A DNA stretch of 42,617 nt from an uncultured Muribaculaceae bacterium. GTDB taxonomy: Bacteria; Bacteroidota; Bacteroidia; Bacteroidales; Muribaculaceae. The stretch is from positions 1-42,617 of the forward strand of contig CAJTYD010000015.1 in the NCBI GenBank assembly GCA_910583775.1, read 5' to 3'. Shown here piece by piece: positions 8,298 through 16,792 of this stretch. The first letter of the stretch is position 1; every line of letters begins with the position of its first letter. The position numbers and the translations under genes were made by a program. A model generated the notes under the pieces. It was given only the letters and a program-made list of their open reading frames with translations. It was not told where the DNA came from and searched no databases.

Positions 8298-8852
8298 TTA
8301 TTGCCGGTCTTTCTTGCGTTTTACAGTATGTTTGAGTTTAAGAACAGCGAAATTCAGTTCTATGGTGGTTTCGGTGTCAGTCGTCTGCATACCGTCATCA
8401 AGTAGGTCATCAAGTATTTCTCCGCTTTGTTGCATCAACAGTCTCTGGCGATATTCATCACTGGAGTTGGCAATCTCTCCCAAAGTTCTTGACAGGTTAC
8501 GCATTTTTGCAAAGGTCTCCACGATTGAAATGGTTGTCTGAGTAGCAGTCGGACTTTTTAATATTGTGGCAAGCATATAAAGACCCTTATCCGTGAATGC
8601 TTTGGGTTGAACACGAGACTTGGAAGATAAATTTGTGGTCGAATTTTTCGACCGCAAAATCGCAAGTTCTTTAGAATCTATATTTAAGATATATCCTTCT
8701 GGGAACTTATCGGGGTTGTTCCTTACAGCCTAGTTCACTCGTTTTGTCTCGACTCCATAAAGAGCCGCAACATCTACATCAAGAATCACGCGCTGTCCAC
8801 GCAGCTCGATTATTACCGATTCAACATCTGTGAGTTTTATGATATTGCCCAT
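8298..8852 (-). pseudogene. ORF6N-domain protein interrupted by an in-frame TAG
   Basis: Reading from ATG at 8852 gives an ORF6N (KilA-N-like DNA-binding) start: MGNIIKLTDVESVIIELRG, then DVDVAALYGVETKRVN. Codon 41 (8732-8730) is TAG. The same frame then continues AVRNNPDKFPEGYILNIDSK and on to a stop at 8298, for 184 codons in all. In this family the residue after N is normally Glu (NExV), so a GAG-to-TAG change explains the stop. The downstream part has no good ATG until residue ~72. ORF6N proteins are linked to phage and mobile DNA and are often present in many copies. This copy is probably inactive unless the amber codon is read through. Confidence 0.8.
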
Positions 8853-9116
8853 CTTTGTTTAACAGATTTCGGGATTTATACTGAGATGAATGAGTGCTTG
8901 TAAAAGTCCTGGCCGGAACACATTACAAATGTAATACAAATTGTTAATTTTACAAAATTAAGAGCAATTCGTAAGTTATTTTTTAGAAGTTCCTTAAAAA
9001 TTGGGGATAATTGGGTGATCTCATTATATTGCTTAATATGTCCTTGTTATGTCAGAATAAATGGTTAGGTTTGGAAAGGTATCGTGTAAAATTGCCGGGT
9101 TATCCCATATTTTAGC
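8853..9116. other. AT-rich gap between the ORF6N pseudogene and nhaC
   Basis: No gene, repeat or terminator could be supported here. The sequence is AT-rich with poly-A/T runs and presumably holds the upstream regions of the divergent ORF6N pseudogene and the antiporter gene. Confidence 0.4.
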
Positions 9117-9124
9117 TAATTTTG
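9091..9124 (+). promoter_or_regulatory. Candidate promoter abutting the nhaC start codon
   Basis: TAATTTTG (9117-9124) is a full match to the Bacteroidetes -7 box TAnnTTTG. ATTG (9091-9094) lies 22 bp upstream as a slightly long-spaced -33 box. Transcription would start at about 9129-9131, which is the ATG itself, so the message may be leaderless or nearly so. Confidence 0.45.
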
Positions 9125-9128
9125 CAGC

Positions 9129-10451
9129 ATGAAACAGAATGAATTGGAAATTAATCCTGCGGGGGAATCCGGCGAAAGGATTCCGGCCTCGAAAGGTTTG
9201 CTTGCTCTCTCTCCGATAGTTTTCTTCCTGTTGCTCTATGTGGTGGTGTCGGCCGTGATAGGCGATTTCTACAAGATGCCTATTTCGGTGGCACTCGTCG
9301 CCGCCTCGATTTGGGCTGTGGCGATCTACCGCGGACGTCCGCTGATCGACCGCCTCACGGCCTTTTCAAAAGGAGCCGCTCAGGAGAACATCATTTATAT
9401 GATATGGATATTCATCCTTGCGGGCGGTTTCGCAAGCCTGGCTAAGGAGATCGGAGCGGTCGAGGCTACAGTCGACCTGACGCTGCGCATTGTGCCGCGA
9501 TCGTTTATCGTTCCCGGACTCTTCATGGCGGCCTGCTTCATCTCGATGGCGGTGGGAACTTCCGTAGGGACAGTCGTTGCGATCACGCCTCTTGCCGTGG
9601 CGATGGCCGGCGACGGTGGAGAAGTGGCCTTTTTTGTGGCTGTGGTGCTCGGCGGCTCTTTTTTCGGTGACAACCTCTCTTTCATCTCCGACACCACCAT
9701 CGCCGCCACGCGTTCACAGGGCTGCGAGATGGCCGACAAATTCAAGGCTAATTTCAGGATTGTCCTCCCGGCTGCCATCGTCACTGTCATCCTCTATGCC
9801 TTTCTCGGCAGCGACGTCGACATCGCCATTCCCGAGAGCACACGCTCTCCCTGGCTGGTGCTCCCTTATATAGTGGTGATTCTCACTGCGCTTCTGCGCA
9901 TGAACGTCACGATTGTGCTGACGCTCGGGATATTGGTCTCGCTTGGGCTCGGACTTATTTTCGGCAACGGCATTTTCGACATGGCCGGCCATATAGGCTC
10001 CGGCATCGATTCGATGGGCAATCTGATCATCATCACTTTGCTTGCGGCCGGGATGCTCGAGGTGATCAAGCGCTGCGGAGGCATCAAATGGCTGCTGCAG
10101 GTGCTGACGGCATACGTCAGCGGCACGCGCGGCGGCCAGGTCTGCATCGCTCTTCTTGTCAGTCTCGTAAACATCTGCACGGCCAATAATACGGTGGCAA
10201 TTATTACAGTCGGCAGTCTGGCGAAGGAGATAGCGCAGAAGTTCGGGATAACTCCCCAGCGCAGCGCCTCGCTTCTCGACACCTGCAGCTGCGTGGTGCA
10301 ATGTCTGATCCCCTACGGAGCGCAGACCCTGCTCGCCACCTCTCTCGGAGGCGTCTCCCCGGCCGCGCCGTTTCCTTATCTCTATTATCCTTTTATCCTT
10401 GCCGGAACGGTGGCGGTATCAATACTTCTTTCAAAAAAACGGAGGCAATAA
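9129..10451 (+). CDS. NhaC-family Na+/H+ antiporter
   Basis: A 440-residue inner-membrane protein with about 11-12 hydrophobic segments and the layout of the NhaC antiporter family (Na+ or amine exchange for H+). Recognisable segments are the GTSVGTVVAITPLAVAM region near residues 142-158, the GGSFFGDNLSFISDTTIAAT block near 177-196, and late helices with NICTANNTVAIITVG and SLLDTCSCVVQCLIPYGAQ. The GD-N-SD-T-A pattern is the family's likely ion-binding core. Some members carry other substrates, so the transported ion is not certain. The only in-frame early ATG is at 9129, directly after a -7 promoter box. A hairpin follows the gene. Confidence 0.88.
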   Translation: MKQNELEINPAGESGERIPASKGLLALSPIVFFLLLYVVVSAVIGDFYKMPISVALVAASIWAVAIYRGRPLIDRLTAFSKGAAQENIIYMIWIFILAGGFASLAKEIGAVEATVDLTLRIVPRSFIVPGLFMAACFISMAVGTSVGTVVAITPLAVAMAGDGGEVAFFVAVVLGGSFFGDNLSFISDTTIAATRSQGCEMADKFKANFRIVLPAAIVTVILYAFLGSDVDIAIPESTRSPWLVLPYIVVILTALLRMNVTIVLTLGILVSLGLGLIFGNGIFDMAGHIGSGIDSMGNLIIITLLAAGMLEVIKRCGGIKWLLQVLTAYVSGTRGGQVCIALLVSLVNICTANNTVAIITVGSLAKEIAQKFGITPQRSASLLDTCSCVVQCLIPYGAQTLLATSLGGVSPAAPFPYLYYPFILAGTVAVSILLSKKRRQ

Positions 10452-10499
10452 AATAAGGGGAATAACGGGAGATGAGATCTTTCCCCGGCAGACAATTTA

Positions 10500-10540
10500 A
10501 ACCGCGGCGGATTCCGGATTATCCGGTTTCCGTCGCGGTT
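10500..10540 (+). terminator. Hairpin downstream of the antiporter gene
   Basis: AACCGCGGCGG (10500-10510) pairs with CCGTCGCGGTT (10530-10540), with one G-T wobble. A nested CCGGA/TCCGG helix sits inside. It lies about 48 bp past the antiporter stop. There is no good T-run after it, so it may act as a processing or stability hairpin instead. Confidence 0.55.
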
Positions 10541-10554
10541 CCGCTTATGAAAAC

Positions 10555-10742
10555 TTAGAAACTGTTTAAATTTCTTTGGAAAAATTTATTATAGTATTTC
10601 TTTCGAGGCTTTTAAGAATCTTTTTGGCTGTTTCCGCCAAGTTTCGGCAGTCGAAACCGAAAGGTTTCTCCTTTCTCAACTTGCGAAAACATCTCAAAAA
10701 TCTTCTCAAAATCCTTTGAAAAGAAATTTAAACAGTTTCTTA
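10555..10742. repeat. Structured inverted-repeat element, copy A
   Basis: A 188 bp intergenic element bounded by a perfect 21 bp inverted repeat, AGAAACTGTTTAAATTTCTTT (10557-10577; complement at 10720-10740). Inside are the conserved core blocks ATCTTTTTGG, CCAAGTTTCGGCAGTCG and CTCCTTTCTCAACTT, and a short hairpin GAAACC-gaaa-GGTTTC (10653-10668). It fills the gap between the convergent antiporter and M48 genes. Copies B, C and D are elsewhere in the window. No open frame is present. Confidence 0.85.
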
Positions 10743-10755
10743 ATATGTTGTCTGT

Positions 10756-11559
10756 TTATTTAGTTTCAGCAGCTGTCTCGGCAGGGCGCTGATAACCGTC
10801 CTTCTCGCAGCGTTTGGTGATGTGCTTGATGCGGGCCTGGGTCTCAGGGTGAGAAGAGAACATTTTCTGCACATAGCTCTGTTTCTGGGCGCCTCCCTCA
10901 AGATTCTGAAGCTTTTCGAAAGCCATCGCCATTCCCCAGGGGTTTCTGCCCTTGGAGACAAGGAAATCATATCCGCAGTCGTCGGCCTCGTTCTCCTGCT
11001 TCTGAGAATATTTTGCGTTGATAAGCGATTCTCCGAGAGAGCCTAACTGCGAGTCGGTGAGAGCCGCTGCGACCCCTCCGGCCGATGAAACCACATCCTT
11101 GGCGGCGCCAGTGAGGAGCTGCGTGCGGAACGCGTTCTTTGAATGATGTTTGAGCACGTGTCCGATCTCATGTCCGATCACGCCGAGCAGTTCGTCGTCG
11201 CTCATGATGTCCATAAGCGAGGAGAATACGCGCACGCTGCCGTCGGGGCAGGCGAAAGCGTTGACATCGATCACATCGTAGACTTTGAAATTCAATGGAA
11301 TGCCATCGGCATCGGTGATTCCGGCAGTGAGCCTGTTCAGCCGCTGTGTATACGGGCTGTCGGCACCTGGAACAGGATTGTGCTTGTCCATCCAGTCGAC
11401 AGATTCCTTAACGTATGAAGCCATCTGAGCGTCGGTGAGAGTGACGGCTTTGGCGGCCTTGGCAGCGCCGCTGATCGCTTTCTTCAGGTTAAACTGTGCT
11501 GCTGCCGGGGTAGCGGAACCCAACATAAGAGCAGCTACGATAAAATTAAGAATTTTCAT
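10756..11559 (-). CDS. Exported M48-family zinc metalloprotease
   Basis: A 267-residue periplasmic peptidase of the M48 (HtpX/Oma1/BepA-like) family. It has a Sec signal peptide (residues 1-21, SATPAAAQ). The zinc motif HEIGH is at 130-134 and the third ligand Glu191 is in KQENEADDCGYDFL. The size and the absence of TPR repeats match the short LoiP/YcaL-type envelope proteases, which act in outer-membrane quality control. The gene has its own promoter, which overlaps the start of the divergent membrane-protein gene. Copy A of the hairpin element lies directly past its stop. The substrate is not predictable. Confidence 0.9.
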   Translation of the reverse strand: MKILNFIVAALMLGSATPAAAQFNLKKAISGAAKAAKAVTLTDAQMASYVKESVDWMDKHNPVPGADSPYTQRLNRLTAGITDADGIPLNFKVYDVIDVNAFACPDGSVRVFSSLMDIMSDDELLGVIGHEIGHVLKHHSKNAFRTQLLTGAAKDVVSSAGGVAAALTDSQLGSLGESLINAKYSQKQENEADDCGYDFLVSKGRNPWGMAMAFEKLQNLEGGAQKQSYVQKMFSSHPETQARIKHITKRCEKDGYQRPAETAAETK

Positions 11560-11579
11560 CGGTTTTGATTCTTATTTAA

Positions 11580-11610
11580 TTTGATATAAACTTACGATTT
11601 TGTAATTTTG
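11580..11610 (+). promoter_or_regulatory. Bacteroidetes promoter for the 196-residue membrane protein
   Basis: TTTG (11580-11583), a 19 bp spacer and TAATTTTG (11603-11610) match the Bacteroidetes consensus. The leader to the ATG at 11676 would be about 60 nt. Confidence 0.65.
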
Positions 11611-11654
11611 AGTGTGATTCCAATTCGGGTTAAAGAACAAACCCAAACTAAATA

Positions 11655-11686
11655 CAAATTTATAAAAAATCGGTCATGTCGTCAAA
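11655..11686 (-). promoter_or_regulatory. Bacteroidetes promoter for the M48 protease
   Basis: On the minus strand TTTG (11686-11683), a 20 bp spacer and TAAATTTG (11662-11655) match the consensus exactly. The -33 box and part of the spacer lie inside the first codons of the divergent gene at 11676. The leader to the protease ATG would be about 90 nt. Confidence 0.65.
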
Positions 11687-12266
11687 GATTTCAAAAGTTT
11701 TATTAGGCATCATTTTATTCATAACTGTAGTGGCATACGCATTGGCGTCTGTGATTCATGCGAATACCGTGGTCAACGGATGGATCGTGATTTCGGGGTG
11801 TCTTGCCCTTGCGTTAGTGTCGGGAGTGACGTTGTGGCGCTTATGGCCAAAAGTGACGGGCACCGGAAAGGTCTGGATAAACTACATCATGCAGGTTGTT
11901 GTAGCATGCGCTTTCTTTCTTCTTCTCTTTTACATTCCCAACAGCATTTTTTCAGACAAATCCACAAACCATGAAGAAAAAGCCGTGGCGGAAAGAGTCT
12001 ATTCGAAGACGCATTACCGCACACGGCGAATTTCAAGACGTACATACGGCCGCGGAGAGCCATATAAAAAATATTATGTGGATATCCGTTTCGAAAACGG
12101 ATCTAAAAAATCTCTCGAGATTCCCCTGAAGCAATATAACCGGACAAGAAAGGGCGACACACTTCGAATTGACATCGAGAAGGGCCTTTATGGTTTCCCC
12201 GTGATAATCCGGAAAGGAAATTACGTCACTGTTCCGACAAGTTCATATCGATATACGCATCCCTGA
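11676..12266 (+). CDS. Membrane protein with three N-terminal helices, unknown function
   Basis: A 196-residue protein I cannot assign to a named family. Three hydrophobic helices lie at about 7-27, 33-55 and 68-90. They are followed by a basic, soluble C-terminal domain of about 100 residues (RRISRRTYGRGEPYKKYYVD, then a beta-rich region with SLEIPLKQYNRTRKGDTLRI). The last part resembles a small beta-barrel or SH3-like fold of the kind seen in proteins that convert a sequence-neutral property into a threshold, but this is a guess. Its 3' end overlaps the convergent GH2 gene by 41 bp. Confidence 0.65.
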   Translation: MSSKISKVLLGIILFITVVAYALASVIHANTVVNGWIVISGCLALALVSGVTLWRLWPKVTGTGKVWINYIMQVVVACAFFLLLFYIPNSIFSDKSTNHEEKAVAERVYSKTHYRTRRISRRTYGRGEPYKKYYVDIRFENGSKKSLEIPLKQYNRTRKGDTLRIDIEKGLYGFPVIIRKGNYVTVPTSSYRYTHP

Positions 12267-14652
12267 AACGGGGGCTCGACACTTTCAGCCGCACTTTGCC
12301 TTTCTTCTCTCCGGCTCGAAGAATCACTGAAGCAGTTCCCTTGTGGAGGCTGTGGCGGTTTCCGGTCATCGGTTCATCGCTGGAGAGGTCTCCATTGATA
12401 ACTCCGGCTATCTCAGCCGGCCCTTCGACCGTGAATGTCAGCTCGTCGGCAGCCTCCGGCACTCTTCTTCCCTTTGAATCCACTGCCTCGACCCTGATAT
12501 GCTGGAGGTCGACCCCATCGGGTTTCCACGACGCATTGTCAGCGCTTAGCCTCAGTCTCACCGGTTTCCCGGCTGTCTCGACGCGATGTACGGCTACCGG
12601 TTTGGGGCTGCCGGTTTTATATGCGCGAGCCTCGACATAGCCGGGAGCATAGACCACATTTTCCCAGAAAATACGATTGCGTTTCGAGGAATGCGCACGG
12701 TCGTTGCTCTTTTTTCCATAGCTTTTGCCGTTCACGACAAGCTCGACCTCGTCGGCGTTGGTGAATGTGAAGAGGGGAACGGTATCTCCTTTTTCATAAT
12801 TCCAGTGGTCGTTGAACTCACGCGTGCCGACCTTGACGTCGTTCCAGAGCGTGTTGTCGTCCTTGCCGGCAACGGCGACATGGACTATCGGCTCATCCTC
12901 CTTGAAGATGCTGCGGAGGAAATATGCCATCGGCTTGGGTTCGAGCGATATGTCGAAAACACCCTGCGTCCATCCTTTGGAGGGCCAGCCGAGTGACTCC
13001 CCGAGGTAGTCGATCATCCCCCAGTAGGCCAGGCCGATCACTTTGTCGAGATTCATGTCGAAATAATTGGGACCCATGTTGGAGGTGTTTGCCTCGCTCT
13101 GATAGAACATCATCCATGGGAAACGGCGCGAATCTCCGGGGAAATACATATATCGGTAATTATATGAGGCCACGTCGGTCTCGAGCGCGAGTGGAGCCGG
13201 AAGGGAGTCTGTTGCGAGATTGCGTCCGCGGGGATGCATGCCGACGGTGACAGGACGCGTGTCGTCGTAACGCTTCAGAAGCTCGCGCTGCATCCGGTAG
13301 GGGGTCACGCCCCAGTCGGCATACGGTATCTCCCAGAGGGTCTGGAGCTCGTTGCCGAGGCTCCACATCACCACCGACGGGTGGTTTCTGTCGCGTTTTA
13401 CGAATTCCGGAACGTCGTGCTGCCAGAGTTCCGTCCATTCGCGGCGTCCCCCGGCATATTGGGTGAGCCATTTGTCGTAGAGTTCGTCGACAACCAGAAT
13501 TCCCAGGCTGTCGCAAAGATTCAGGAACGATTCGCTGTAGGGATTATGGGAGGTGCGCACATGGTTGAATCCGAAATCCTTCAGAAGCTCCAGCCGTTTT
13601 TCCATTGCACGGGGATAGGCCGCGGCTCCGAGAGCTCCGAGAGTGTGGTGGTTGGCGATCCCTTTCAGCAGGGTTTTCTTTCCGTTCACCTTCAGTCCGA
13701 ACTCGGGGGAGAATTCGATCCTGCGCAATCCGAATTTTGTGGAGACTCTGTCTGCATCATTGTTCTCAGCACTGAGCAAAGTGGCTTCCACCATGTATCT
13801 TGCGGGATTCTCCGGGCTCCATAATTCAGGTCTTTCCACCACGATACTGTCGAGAAGATATTCGCGAACCTTCATGCGGCGGTCGAAGGGAACGGAGACG
13901 GTGCGGTCGCTGACAACACTTCCGTCGGGAGCCGTGACTTTTACTTTCGCCTTCAATTCCCTTCCGTCGAATTTTTTCGCGCTGATCTCGGCCCCGATCC
14001 TGACGACGGCTCTGTCTTTCCCGACTTCCGGAGTCAGAATCCGGAAAGGATGGCGTGTGAAGAAGATGTCGGGATCTGTGGCTACGGCTGTGACATCGCG
14101 GAAAAGTCCGGCGCCGGTATACCATCTGGAGTTTTCCGGCTTGCCGGTGTCGGCAAGCACTGCGATAATATTCTCCTCGCCGGGGCGGATCCTGTCGGTG
14201 ACGTCTGCCTCAAAACCGAGATAGCCGTAGTCGGTTCCTCCGACTCTCTCTCCGTTAAGATATACGTCTCCTACAAGCATTATTCCCTCGAAATCAAGAA
14301 GGATTCTTTTACCCTTCCAGGAAGCCGGAGGGGTGAAGCTTTTTCGATACCATCCTTTTCCCATCTCCTTGAATCCTCTGGCGCTGAGGCGGCTTTTCAC
14401 GTTGGCCACAGGATTTGTGAGATCGGCTTTTTCATCTGCGCCGGGAGCCACCCAGGGCTGCGAAATCAGGAAGTCGTGAGGCACATTGACGGTTTCCCAG
14501 TCTTTGTCGTTGAAACTGATTTTCATCGCGGCCTCGTTGTCGCCGCGGGCGAATCGCCAGTCGCGGTTCAGGCTGATTCTTTCCCTCGCCGGAGATGCCG
14601 TGGAGGCGAGAATCATCATCGTGGCCGCTATTCCAAGGATTTGAGCTTTCAT
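12226..14652 (-). CDS. Secreted GH2 beta-galactosidase-like glycosidase
   Basis: An 808-residue glycoside hydrolase family 2 enzyme with a signal peptide (1-22). The order is the usual one: N-terminal sugar-binding jelly roll (about 25-190), Ig-like domain (about 195-315), TIM barrel (about 316-590), then C-terminal Ig-like domains. The acid/base is Glu435 in VVMWSLGNELQ and the nucleophile is Glu520 in MMFYQSEANTS, so it should be catalytically active as a retaining enzyme. Beta-galactosidase is the commonest activity in this layout, but GH2 also includes glucuronidases and others. The gene stands alone with no SusC/D partner, and its 3' end overlaps the neighbouring membrane-protein gene. 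Confidence 0.92.
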   Translation of the reverse strand: MKAQILGIAATMMILASTASPARERISLNRDWRFARGDNEAAMKISFNDKDWETVNVPHDFLISQPWVAPGADEKADLTNPVANVKSRLSARGFKEMGKGWYRKSFTPPASWKGKRILLDFEGIMLVGDVYLNGERVGGTDYGYLGFEADVTDRIRPGEENIIAVLADTGKPENSRWYTGAGLFRDVTAVATDPDIFFTRHPFRILTPEVGKDRAVVRIGAEISAKKFDGRELKAKVKVTAPDGSVVSDRTVSVPFDRRMKVREYLLDSIVVERPELWSPENPARYMVEATLLSAENNDADRVSTKFGLRRIEFSPEFGLKVNGKKTLLKGIANHHTLGALGAAAYPRAMEKRLELLKDFGFNHVRTSHNPYSESFLNLCDSLGILVVDELYDKWLTQYAGGRREWTELWQHDVPEFVKRDRNHPSVVMWSLGNELQTLWEIPYADWGVTPYRMQRELLKRYDDTRPVTVGMHPRGRNLATDSLPAPLALETDVASYNYRYMYFPGDSRRFPWMMFYQSEANTSNMGPNYFDMNLDKVIGLAYWGMIDYLGESLGWPSKGWTQGVFDISLEPKPMAYFLRSIFKEDEPIVHVAVAGKDDNTLWNDVKVGTREFNDHWNYEKGDTVPLFTFTNADEVELVVNGKSYGKKSNDRAHSSKRNRIFWENVVYAPGYVEARAYKTGSPKPVAVHRVETAGKPVRLRLSADNASWKPDGVDLQHIRVEAVDSKGRRVPEAADELTFTVEGPAEIAGVINGDLSSDEPMTGNRHSLHKGTASVILRAGEKKGKVRLKVSSPRFRDAYIDMNLSEQ

Positions 14653-14656
14653 CGTA

Positions 14657-14676
14657 TATGTGCAGGTATGTGCAGG
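14657..14676. repeat. Tandem 10 bp repeat upstream of the GH2 gene
   Basis: TATGTGCAGG occurs twice in direct succession, ending 5 bp from the GH2 ATG on the other strand. It would lie in the leader of that message. It could be a short replication slip or a protein-binding site. Confidence 0.5.
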
Positions 14677-14704
14677 TTGTTTTTTATGGGAGTTAGTTCA
14701 TCTG

Positions 14705-14712
14705 CAAATTTA
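14705..14712 (-). promoter_or_regulatory. Possible -7 box for the GH2 gene
   Basis: TAAATTTG on the minus strand matches the Bacteroidetes -7 box, about 55 bp before the GH2 ATG. No good -33 box is seen at the right distance, so support is weak. Confidence 0.3.
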
Positions 14713-14848
14713 ATAAAAGAGGAGCAATCGGAGGGATAATATTTTGTCAAATTAGGATGTAAAGTGTGAAACGGGATGTTTCTTCACACGATATTATTGC
14801 CGATTTCTGTGTTATTATTACAAACGATGACACATAAACCATATCTTA

Positions 14849-16207
14849 ATGGGCAAGGAGAGGAATTATAAATATCCGTGGAGTTATCTTTCGGAGCCGG
14901 GGCGACTCGTGCTCGCCGCCACTCTCGCGGGGGTGCTGGCCGGCGTGTCGGCATGTCTGCTCAAATATGGCGTCGACTGGCTCGGACTCCATATCACCAC
15001 ACTTTTCGGCTCCGGACATACTTATTTATCGTTTCTGATTTTTCCTCTACTCGGCATGTTGCTCTCGGTGTGGTATCAGAAAGGAACAGGTGAGAATCTT
15101 GCCCACGGAACCGATATTATCTCCCGGAGGCTTCGCGACCATAGGGCCCGCGTTCCGCGCAACATGATGTGGACGCCGGTTTTGGGGTGTCTGCTCACTG
15201 TCGGCTTCGGCGCATCGGCGGGCGCGGAGTCTCCGGCGGCGCTCTCCGGCGCGTCGATAGCGAGCCGTGCCGGCGGATGGTTCCGGCTTCCGGGCAATTA
15301 TGTGAGGATACTTCTTGCCTGCGGAGCCGGGGCCGGAATCGCGGGAATATTCAAATCTCCTGTCGGAGGAATGCTTTTCACCATAGAGATTCTGCGGATA
15401 GAGATGTCGGCTGTAGCTTCTATCTCACTGGTGTGCTCATGCATGGCGGCTTACACCACTGCATATGTGATGAGCGGATTCACCTGGGATGTCTCTTTTA
15501 TCCCCGATGCTCCGTTTGAGCCTTCCAGACTCGGCTGGATATTGCTGCTTGGCCTTTTCTGCGGTTTTTATTCCGTATATTACAGGCAGACCGAAAAATG
15601 GGTGATCCGTCAGCTCGCGAAAGTTCGCAATATCTGGAAGAAGGCTCTTGTCGCAGGCGCAGCCGTATCGCTGGTGGTCTTTCTTCTCCCTCCGATGTAT
15701 GGCGAAGGATATAAGGTAGTTTCCGGACTTGTCTCGGGCAACGCGAATGTGCTGACGATGGACAGCCTGTTTTTCTCGGGAGAGACGGAGGCGTGGATTC
15801 TTCTGCTTGCCGTCACGGCTATGCTGCTTTTCAAGGGAATGGCTGTAGGCGCCGTGAACTATGGAGGCGGCGTGGCCGGTGAATTCGCTCCGACACTCTT
15901 TGCCGGAGCTCTTGCCGGCTACCTCTTCGCGACGGTGCTCAACATGGCTTTCAGTCTCGACCTTCCTGTGGCGAACTTCGCGCTCATAGGGATGGGAGCC
16001 GTCATGGCAGGGGTGATAAAGGCACCGCTGATGGCTATTTTCATTGCTGTGGAGATTTCCGACAGCTACCGGTATATTCTCGGATTCATTTTCGCCGCCT
16101 GTGCCTCCTATATGGTGGTTGTCCTGTCGGAAGCGCTATGGAACAAGACGCCCCCGGCAGTCGCCGCTTCTCCCGAAACCGTCAGAAGCCAAGATAATAG
16201 CAGATAG
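14849..16207 (+). CDS. CLC-family chloride channel/transporter
   Basis: A 452-residue inner-membrane CLC protein without C-terminal CBS domains. The external gating glutamate is Glu127 in GASAGAESPAALSG, equivalent to Glu148 of Escherichia coli ClC-ec1. The inner helix reads FKSPVGGMLFTIEILRIEM, where Glu180 aligns with Glu202 of ClC-ec1. The following residue, equivalent to the proton glutamate Glu203, is Ile181. A later GGGVAGEFAPTLFAGALAG segment matches the third signature. Whether it is a channel or an exchanger is therefore open. The gene is divergent from GH2, and its last 26 bp overlap the convergent gene at 16182. Confidence 0.9.
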   Translation: MGKERNYKYPWSYLSEPGRLVLAATLAGVLAGVSACLLKYGVDWLGLHITTLFGSGHTYLSFLIFPLLGMLLSVWYQKGTGENLAHGTDIISRRLRDHRARVPRNMMWTPVLGCLLTVGFGASAGAESPAALSGASIASRAGGWFRLPGNYVRILLACGAGAGIAGIFKSPVGGMLFTIEILRIEMSAVASISLVCSCMAAYTTAYVMSGFTWDVSFIPDAPFEPSRLGWILLLGLFCGFYSVYYRQTEKWVIRQLAKVRNIWKKALVAGAAVSLVVFLLPPMYGEGYKVVSGLVSGNANVLTMDSLFFSGETEAWILLLAVTAMLLFKGMAVGAVNYGGGVAGEFAPTLFAGALAGYLFATVLNMAFSLDLPVANFALIGMGAVMAGVIKAPLMAIFIAVEISDSYRYILGFIFAACASYMVVVLSEALWNKTPPAVAASPETVRSQDNSR

Positions 16208-16745
16208 GATCGAAGGTGACGTCGAAGGGATTGCCTCCGTTTTTCGAAGGCGTGCTTTTATAATAATAGAAGGAACGCTGTGTGTCCCACGACTTGATGT
16301 CGACTTTGCGAGTCTCTCCGGCCGGAATGTCGCACGACAGTTTCAGATACTGTCGGTTGAGCTGGCGCCCGTCGGGGGTGCGGTAATCGATATAGAGCGC
16401 TACGCCGGTTAGCCGACGGTCGGTGTTGTTGATGATGAAGAAGCTCTCTTTCGAATTGTTCTGCTTTTTATCAAATCCGGTGAAGACCACCTGGTCAAGA
16501 CGGTAACCGTTATTGCATGAAGGACATTGCGAAGCGACCATGAAGCTTCCCTTTACCATCTCCGCGTCTCCCCCGGTGACATCAGTTGTTTCTCCGGCCT
16601 CTTTTTTCAAAGCGTTTTTCTCCTTTTTCTCCTTTACTTTCATCTTATAGCCTATCTTCTGGGCGCCGGCGTAGCTCACGGCAAAGAACGCCAATACCGC
16701 CAGCATGATCGCGCGCGTCAGTAATCTGTTTTTTTTGTTGCCCAT
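16182..16745 (-). CDS. Exported protein with a CPSC motif, unknown function
   Basis: A 187-residue protein with a signal peptide (1-29, SYAGAQ), then a highly charged Lys/Glu segment (33-52) and a beta-rich domain. A CxxC pair (Cys74, Cys77, QCPSCNNGY) may bind metal or form a disulfide. No family is recognised. It is the last gene of the minus-strand run that starts with parE, 47 bp after the preceding gene, and its end overlaps the clc-type gene on the opposite strand. An envelope role is likely from the signal peptide only. Confidence 0.65.
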   Translation of the reverse strand: MGNKKNRLLTRAIMLAVLAFFAVSYAGAQKIGYKMKVKEKKEKNALKKEAGETTDVTGGDAEMVKGSFMVASQCPSCNNGYRLDQVVFTGFDKKQNNSKESFFIINNTDRRLTGVALYIDYRTPDGRQLNRQYLKLSCDIPAGETRKVDIKSWDTQRSFYYYKSTPSKNGGNPFDVTFDPICYYLGF

Positions 16746-16792
16746 TGGATTTTGCTTTTACGAAGGTCTGGAATTGCTTTCAGTATGAATTA

